Source of the DNA: Serpens sp035306625
GTDB taxonomy: Bacteria > Pseudomonadota > Gammaproteobacteria > Pseudomonadales > Pseudomonadaceae
DNA: 10,743 bases
Direction: 5' to 3'
Assembly (NCBI GenBank): GCA_035306625.1
Contig: DATGNS010000221.1
Location: 1 to 10,743, forward strand
The notes under the pieces are model-generated. The model searched no databases. It had not been told where the DNA came from and saw nothing but the letters and a program-made list of their open reading frames with translations. Positions 7,225-10,743 of this stretch are shown here, one piece after another; position 1 is the first letter of the stretch; every line of letters begins with the position of its first letter. A program made the translations under genes and the position numbers.

Positions 7225-7310
7225 TCGTAGGGCGGTCGGCGTCTTCCCGGCCGCCATCAAGGCCGTCTCTGGCGGCTTGGTGGCCAAGGCGGAACCTTGG
7301 CCACCCTACA
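7225..7310. repeat. 86-nt palindromic repeat, unit 2 (REP/MITE-like)
   Basis: The unit starts TCGTAGGGCGGTC and ends GGCCACCCTACA, again inverted copies of each other. The left hairpin pairs GGCGGTCGG (7231-7239) with CCGGCCGCC (7247-7255) around a 7-nt loop. The right hairpin is an exact 11-bp stem, GGTGGCCAAGG (7279-7289) against CCTTGGCCACC (7295-7305), loop CGGAA. It is the same length as unit 1, separated from it by 24 nt, and ends 17 nt short of the qor stop codon. Hairpins without T-runs could block or stabilise the two converging transcripts. Confidence 0.75.
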
Positions 7311-7327
7311 CTGCGCCCCCATTGCCT

Positions 7328-8305
7328 TTACGGCAGCAGTACCGTGGAACCCACCGTCTCCCCGGCCGCCAGCGCGCGCTGCGCTTCGGCGGCGTCGGCC
7401 AGGGCGTAGCGCTGGCTGACATCCACCTGGATCTTGCCGCTGGTGATCATGGCGAACAGCTCGTCGGCCATGGCCTGCAGGCGCTGGGGGGTATCGGCGT
7501 AGCCGGCCAGGGTCGGGCGGGTGACATACAGCGAGCCCTTCTGCGCCAGCACGCCCAGGTTGACGCCGGTCACCGCGCCGGAGGCGTTGCCGAAGCTGAC
7601 CAGCAGGCCGCGCGGGGCCACGCAGTCCAGGGAAATCTCCCAGGTGGACTTGCCCACCGAGTCGTAGACCACCGGACACTTGGCGCCGCCGGTCAGCTCC
7701 AGCACGCGCTGGCGGATGTCCTCGCGGCTGCGGTCGATGGTCGCCCAGGCGCCCAGTGCCCGGGCTCGCTCGGCCTTCTCCGCCGAGCCCACCACCCCGA
7801 TCAGCTTCGCGCCGATGGCCCTGGCCCACTGGCAGGCCAGCGAGCCCACGCCGCCGGCGGCGGCATGGAACAGGCAGAACTCGCCCGGCTGCAGCGGATG
7901 GGTCTGGCGCAGCAGGTACTGCACGGTCAGGCCCTTGAGCATCACCGCGGCGGCCTGCTCGAAGGAGATGGCCTCCGGCAGCTTGACCAGCCTGTCGGCC
8001 GGCAGCACATGCAGCTCGCTGTAGGCGCCCAGCGGGCCGGTGGCATAGGCGACCCGGTCGCCCACCTGGAGGCCGGTCACGGCGCTGCCCACCGCCTCCA
8101 CCTCGCCGGCGCCCTCGGTGCCCAGGCCGGACGGCAGCGCCGGCGGCACATAGAGGCCGCTGCGGAAATAGGTGTCGATGAAGTTCAGGCCGATGGCGCG
8201 GTTGCGTACCCGCACCTCGTGGGGGCCGGGTTCGGCGGGCGTGTAATCGACATATTCGAGCACCTCGGGGCCGCCATGGGCGCTGAACTGGATACGCTTG
8301 GCCAT
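7328..8305 (-). CDS. qor: Quinone oxidoreductase, zeta-crystallin type (NADPH-dependent)
   Basis: This is a zinc-free medium-chain dehydrogenase/reductase expected to reduce quinones with NADPH in the cytoplasm. The 325-residue protein has an N-terminal GroES-like substrate domain (NRAIGLNFIDTYFRSGLY at 35-52, then GTEGAGEV and VGDRVAY). The Rossmann cofactor domain carries AAAGGVGSLACQWA (148-161), the glycine-rich motif of the quinone oxidoreductase branch. The zinc-ligand pattern of alcohol dehydrogenases is absent, which fits Qor. Length matches the E. coli Qor class. The ATG at 8303-8305 is preceded by GTGGAG with 9 nt spacing. It converges on tsaC across the repeat region and is divergent from hemF. 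The physiological quinone substrate cannot be read from the sequence. Confidence 0.94.
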   Translation of the reverse strand: MAKRIQFSAHGGPEVLEYVDYTPAEPGPHEVRVRNRAIGLNFIDTYFRSGLYVPPALPSGLGTEGAGEVEAVGSAVTGLQVGDRVAYATGPLGAYSELHVLPADRLVKLPEAISFEQAAAVMLKGLTVQYLLRQTHPLQPGEFCLFHAAAGGVGSLACQWARAIGAKLIGVVGSAEKAERARALGAWATIDRSREDIRQRVLELTGGAKCPVVYDSVGKSTWEISLDCVAPRGLLVSFGNASGAVTGVNLGVLAQKGSLYVTRPTLAGYADTPQRLQAMADELFAMITSGKIQVDVSQRYALADAAEAQRALAAGETVGSTVLLP

Positions 8306-8416
8306 GCTTGCAATCTCCACCGGAAAAAGCGCTATCGAACCCCCGTGCGGCACCGGCGTCAACCGTGCGGATGATATGCTTCGCGCCTGTTTCCACTTTG
8401 CCAAGGTGCTGGGTTC
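8306..8416. promoter_or_regulatory. Divergent qor / hemF regulatory region
   Basis: This 111-bp gap must drive both genes. Leftward, TTGACG (plus-strand 8357-8362) is a good -35, with a weak -10 TTCGAT (8334-8339) after exactly 17 nt, a plausible qor promoter. Rightward, TATGCT (8375-8380) followed by TCGCGCC is a possible hemF -10, but no -35 is evident. P. aeruginosa hemF is known to be controlled by Anr/Dnr; I see no FNR-type box (TTGAT-N4-ATCAA) here. Confidence 0.35.
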
Positions 8417-9325
8417 ATGAGTGTCCCGCTCGATGCCGTCAAGGCCTACCTGCTCGATCTGCAGGACCGTATCTGTGCCGCCCTGGAGGCCGAGGACGGC
8501 CGCGCGCGGTTCATCGAGGACGCCTGGCAGCGCCCGGCCGGCGGCGGTGGCCGCACGCGGGTGATTGCCGATGGCGCGTTGATCGAGAAGGGTGGCGTGA
8601 ACTTCTCCCACGTGTTCGGCGACAACCTGCCGCCATCGGCCAGCGCCCACCGGCCGGAACTGGCCGGGCGCGGCTTCCAGGCCATGGGCGTGTCGCTGGT
8701 CATCCACCCGGACAACCCCCATGTGCCCACCTCGCACGCCAACGTGCGCCTGTTCTGCGCCGAGAAGGAAGGCGCCGAGCCGCTGTGGTGGTTCGGCGGC
8801 GGCTTCGACCTGACCCCCTACTACGCCCACGAGGAAGACTGCGTGCACTGGCACCGCGTGGCCCGCGACGCCTGCGCGCCGTTCGGCGCCGACGTCTACC
8901 CGCGCTTCAAGGAATGGTGCGACCGCTACTTCTTCCTCAGGCACCGCAACGAGCCGCGCAACATCGACGGGCTGTTCTTCGACGACCTGAACGAATGGGA
9001 CTTCGACACCAGCTTTGCCTTCCTGCGTGCCATCGGCGACGCCTATCTGGAGGCCTACCTGCCCATCGTGCGGCGCCGCAAGGGTACGCCCTACACCCCG
9101 GCACAGAAGGAATTCCAGGAATACCGGCGCGGCCGCTACGTGGAGTTCAACCTGGTGTTCGATCGCGGCACCCTGTTCGGCCTGCAGTCGGGCGGGCGCA
9201 CCGAATCGATCCTCATGTCGCTGCCGCCGAAGGTGCGCTGGGGCTACGACTGGAAGCCCGAGCCGGGCAGCGAGGAAGCGCGGCTGACCGAGTATTTCCT
9301 CACCGCCCGCGACTGGCTGGCCTGA
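8417..9325 (+). CDS. hemF: Oxygen-dependent coproporphyrinogen III oxidase
   Basis: HemF performs the aerobic oxidative decarboxylation of coproporphyrinogen III to protoporphyrinogen IX in haem synthesis. The 302-residue protein is the usual size. Family blocks in order are EKGGVNFSHVFGDNLP (57-72), TSHANVRLF (105-113), GGGFDLTPYY (127-136), FLRHRNEPRNIDGLFFDDL (173-191) and EFNLVFDRGTLFGLQSGGR (243-261). The four conserved histidines proposed as metal ligands in E. coli HemF are present at 97, 107, 146 and 176. The ATG at 8417 has AAGGTG (8403-8408) 8 nt upstream. aroE follows after 26 nt, so the two are probably co-transcribed, a linkage that I recall from P. aeruginosa. There are no signs of damage. 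Confidence 0.97.
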   Translation: MSVPLDAVKAYLLDLQDRICAALEAEDGRARFIEDAWQRPAGGGGRTRVIADGALIEKGGVNFSHVFGDNLPPSASAHRPELAGRGFQAMGVSLVIHPDNPHVPTSHANVRLFCAEKEGAEPLWWFGGGFDLTPYYAHEEDCVHWHRVARDACAPFGADVYPRFKEWCDRYFFLRHRNEPRNIDGLFFDDLNEWDFDTSFAFLRAIGDAYLEAYLPIVRRRKGTPYTPAQKEFQEYRRGRYVEFNLVFDRGTLFGLQSGGRTESILMSLPPKVRWGYDWKPEPGSEEARLTEYFLTARDWLA

Positions 9326-9351
9326 CCTTCACCGCCCGGAGAGCAACGCAG

Positions 9352-10167
9352 ATGGACCGCTATGGCGTGTTCGGCAACCCCATTGCCCACAGCAAATCCC
9401 CGCTGATCCACCGCCTGTTCGCCGAACAGACCGGCCAGGCGCTGACCTACGAGGCGCTGCTGGCGCCGCTGGATGACTTTGCCGGTTTCGCCCGCGCCTT
9501 CTTCCGCGAGGGCCTGGGGGCCAACGTCACCGTGCCGTTCAAGGAGGAGGCGTTCCGCCTGGCCGATACCCTGACCGAACGCGCGCAGCGGGCCGGCGCG
9601 GTGAACACCCTGAAGAAGCTGGAGGATGGTCGTCTGCTCGGCGACAACACCGACGGCGCCGGCCTGGTGCGCGACCTGACCCACAACGCCGGTTTCCCCC
9701 TGCGCGGCAAGCGCATCCTGGTGGTGGGCGCCGGCGGCGCCGTGCGTGGCATCCTGGAACCCTTCCTGGCCGAACAGCCGGCCGAGCTGCTGATCGCCAA
9801 CCGCACCACCGCCAAGGCTGAAGCGCTGGCTGCGGCCTTCGCTGACCTGGGGCCGGTGCGTGCCTGCGGTTTCGACTGTCAGGGCGAGCCTTTCGACCTG
9901 ATCGTCAACGGCACCTCCGCCAGCCTCAGCGGCGAGGTACCGCCAATTGCCCCGACGCTGATCCGCCCGGGCCATACCCTGTGCTACGACATGATGTACG
10001 GCGCCCAGCCCACCGCGTTCAACCGCTGGGCGATCGAGCAGGGCGCTATGACCCGTGATGGTCTGGGCATGCTGGTCGAGCAGGCGGCGGAGGCCTTCTT
10101 TCTCTGGCGCGGTGTGCGCCCGCAGGCGGAGCCTGTGCTTCAGGAATTGCGCCGCCAGTTGACCTGA
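9352..10167 (+). CDS. aroE: Shikimate 5-dehydrogenase (NADP+)
   Basis: AroE reduces 3-dehydroshikimate to shikimate with NADPH, the fourth step of the chorismate pathway to aromatic amino acids. The 271-residue protein begins MDRYGVFGNPIAHSKSP, where the SKS serines bind shikimate. The catalytic pair is Lys64 (NVTVPFKEEA) and Asp101 (GDNTDGAGLVRDL). The cofactor domain has GAGGAVRG (126-133) and the NRT motif (150-152) that marks NADPH preference; NGTSA (186-190), YDMMYG and DGLGMLVEQAAEAF complete the family pattern. The ATG at 9352 has GGAGAG (9338-9343) 8 nt upstream. The last 28 bases overlap the end of the opposing DUF883-like gene, leaving no room for a separate terminator. Confidence 0.97.
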   Translation: MDRYGVFGNPIAHSKSPLIHRLFAEQTGQALTYEALLAPLDDFAGFARAFFREGLGANVTVPFKEEAFRLADTLTERAQRAGAVNTLKKLEDGRLLGDNTDGAGLVRDLTHNAGFPLRGKRILVVGAGGAVRGILEPFLAEQPAELLIANRTTAKAEALAAAFADLGPVRACGFDCQGEPFDLIVNGTSASLSGEVPPIAPTLIRPGHTLCYDMMYGAQPTAFNRWAIEQGAMTRDGLGMLVEQAAEAFFLWRGVRPQAEPVLQELRRQLT

Positions 10168-10484
10168 TGTTCAGGATGGCGACGGCAGTAGGCATAGCAG
10201 CCGATCGCCACGCCGATGCCTACCAGCAGCGCCATGCCGGCCAGCGGATGCTGGCGGGCGCAGTCCTGGGCCATGCGCCCGGCCGCGCGGGTGCTGTCCA
10301 GCAGGTCCCGGGCATGCCAGTCGCGGTCGTGCCACAGGGATTCGGCCCGGCTGCGCAGGGCGGACCAGCCATGTCGGCCACGCAGATGCTCGCGACTCAG
10401 TTCCTCCAGCGCCTGACGCAGACGCGCCAGCTCCGCCTCGACGTCGCTCTGGGCCGATGATGAGTGGTTGCTGAACCAGGACAT
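10140..10484 (-). CDS. Small DUF883/ElaB-like membrane-anchored protein
   Basis: The 114-residue protein resembles the ElaB/YqjD/YgaM (DUF883) family, whose E. coli members are inner-membrane proteins that bind ribosomes in stationary phase. Residues about 12-75 are charged and helix-prone, probably coiled-coil (VEAELARLRQALEELSREHL). The conserved basic-Pro boundary ARQHPLAGMALLVGIG leads into one membrane segment (about 81-100), ending in a short basic tail. The start ATG (10482-10484) has a strong Shine-Dalgarno, GGGAGG, 7 nt upstream, and that site lies inside a possible hairpin. The 3' end overlaps aroE tail to tail by 28 bp, unusually tight for convergent genes. The family call rests on architecture and the C-terminal motif, so the ribosome role is inference. 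Confidence 0.8.
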   Translation of the reverse strand: MSWFSNHSSSAQSDVEAELARLRQALEELSREHLRGRHGWSALRSRAESLWHDRDWHARDLLDSTRAAGRMAQDCARQHPLAGMALLVGIGVAIGCYAYCRRHPEHQVNWRRNS

Positions 10485-10491
10485 GTTGAAT

Positions 10492-10537
10492 CCTCCCGTG
10501 CAATGTCAGCTCAACAGACCTGATGCCACACGGGAGG
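10492..10537 (-). promoter_or_regulatory. Possible RBS-sequestering hairpin before the DUF883-like gene
   Basis: On the minus strand CCTCCCGTG (10537-10529) is the exact reverse complement of CACGGGAGG (10500-10492), which contains the Shine-Dalgarno of the downstream gene. The loop is 28 nt and could hold a 4-bp inner stem (TCAG/CTGA). If the RNA folds this way, the ribosome-binding site is buried 7 nt before the AUG. Confidence 0.5.
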
Positions 10538-10560
10538 TGCGGCCGGCGGGATGGCCGGTT

Positions 10561-10743
10561 TCAGCGCAGCACTTCGTGCAGGATCTCATGCACGATGCCG
10601 GTGGCCAGCGCTACCAGTACCAGATCGCTGCCGGTGCGGCGCCATTCGTAACCGTGGTAGTGCGGCACGTAGCGACGCTGATGGGCGTTCAGCCGTTTGC
10701 CCCAGCCCGGTGGCAGCGGCTTGCCGCGCACGATGTGCACATG
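10561..10743 (-). CDS. RcnB/CigR-like small protein, C-terminal 60 residues (5' end beyond window)
   Basis: Only the end of this gene is present. It is open from the right edge to TGA at 10561-10563, giving 60 residues. The fragment contains VRGKPLPPGWGKRL, then a Tyr/His/Arg-rich stretch (RRYVPHYHGYEW), then a hydrophobic strand LVLVALATGIVHEILHEVL at the end. The GxPLPPGxxKxL motif and the closing D-LVLVALATG-V pattern recall the RcnB/CigR group of small secreted periplasmic proteins, some linked to nickel/cobalt homeostasis. The signal peptide expected for that group would lie beyond the edge. The gene ends 76 nt before the start of the DUF883-like gene on the same strand, so the two may share a transcript. 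A metal role is only a possibility. Confidence 0.65.
   Translation of the reverse strand, partial: HVHIVRGKPLPPGWGKRLNAHQRRYVPHYHGYEWRRTGSDLVLVALATGIVHEILHEVLR

Noticed and set aside
7114..7327. Integron attC site or CRISPR array
   Set aside because: There are only two units, with no regular short spacers, no attC core boxes and no integrase or cas gene nearby. A palindromic intergenic repeat family explains the structure better.
7169..8374. A 401-codon plus-strand open frame over qor and part of the repeats
   Set aside because: It is antisense to qor, its start lies inside a palindromic repeat, and it has the composition typical of GC-rich shadow frames.
8306..8416. An Anr/Dnr (FNR-type) box upstream of hemF
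   Set aside because: It was looked for because P. aeruginosa hemF is Anr/Dnr-controlled, but no TTGAT-N4-ATCAA-like sequence is present in the gap.
10541..10556. Terminator for the RcnB/CigR-like gene
   Set aside because: Only a 5-bp CCGGC/GCCGG stem is possible and it has no T-run on the minus strand.

Overview
The window looks like a Pseudomonas chromosome (gamma-proteobacterium). It is very GC-rich, with GC-loaded third codon positions. The order trkA-rsmB-fmt-def / LysM gene-dprA-tsaC / qor / hemF-aroE is the one I know from the area just downstream of the replication origin in P. aeruginosa (PA0016 to PA0025). This assignment rests on recalled gene order and recognisable protein motifs, not on a search.

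Layout. Bases 1-4057 carry a leftward cluster read def, fmt, rsmB, trkA. It covers protein maturation (peptide deformylase), initiator-tRNA formylation, 16S rRNA m5C methylation and the NAD-binding subunit of the Trk potassium system. trkA is cut by the window edge. fmt and rsmB overlap by ATGA, while def and fmt are separated by a strong intrinsic-terminator-like hairpin. From a divergent 150-bp promoter region, a rightward secreted LysM protein gene (4208-5227) ends at a clear terminator. dprA (5390-6490) and tsaC (6556-7113) follow on the same strand.

Bases 7114-7327, between the convergent tsaC and qor genes, hold two 86-nt palindromic repeat units of one family. qor (leftward) and hemF (rightward) diverge from a 111-bp region. 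hemF and aroE form a tight pair. aroE converges on, and overlaps by 28 bp, a small leftward gene for a DUF883/ElaB-like membrane-anchored protein. Upstream of that gene lies the 3' end of a leftward gene resembling the RcnB/CigR family, cut by the right edge. The last two genes are not what I recall next to aroE in P. aeruginosa PAO1 and look like a lineage-specific junction.

Most of the window is conserved housekeeping sequence, and I see no new multi-gene system. The items that repay attention are non-coding: a 9-bp inverted repeat that would bury the ribosome-binding site of the DUF883-like gene, a cUUCGg terminator between def and fmt, and the paired 86-nt repeats after tsaC.
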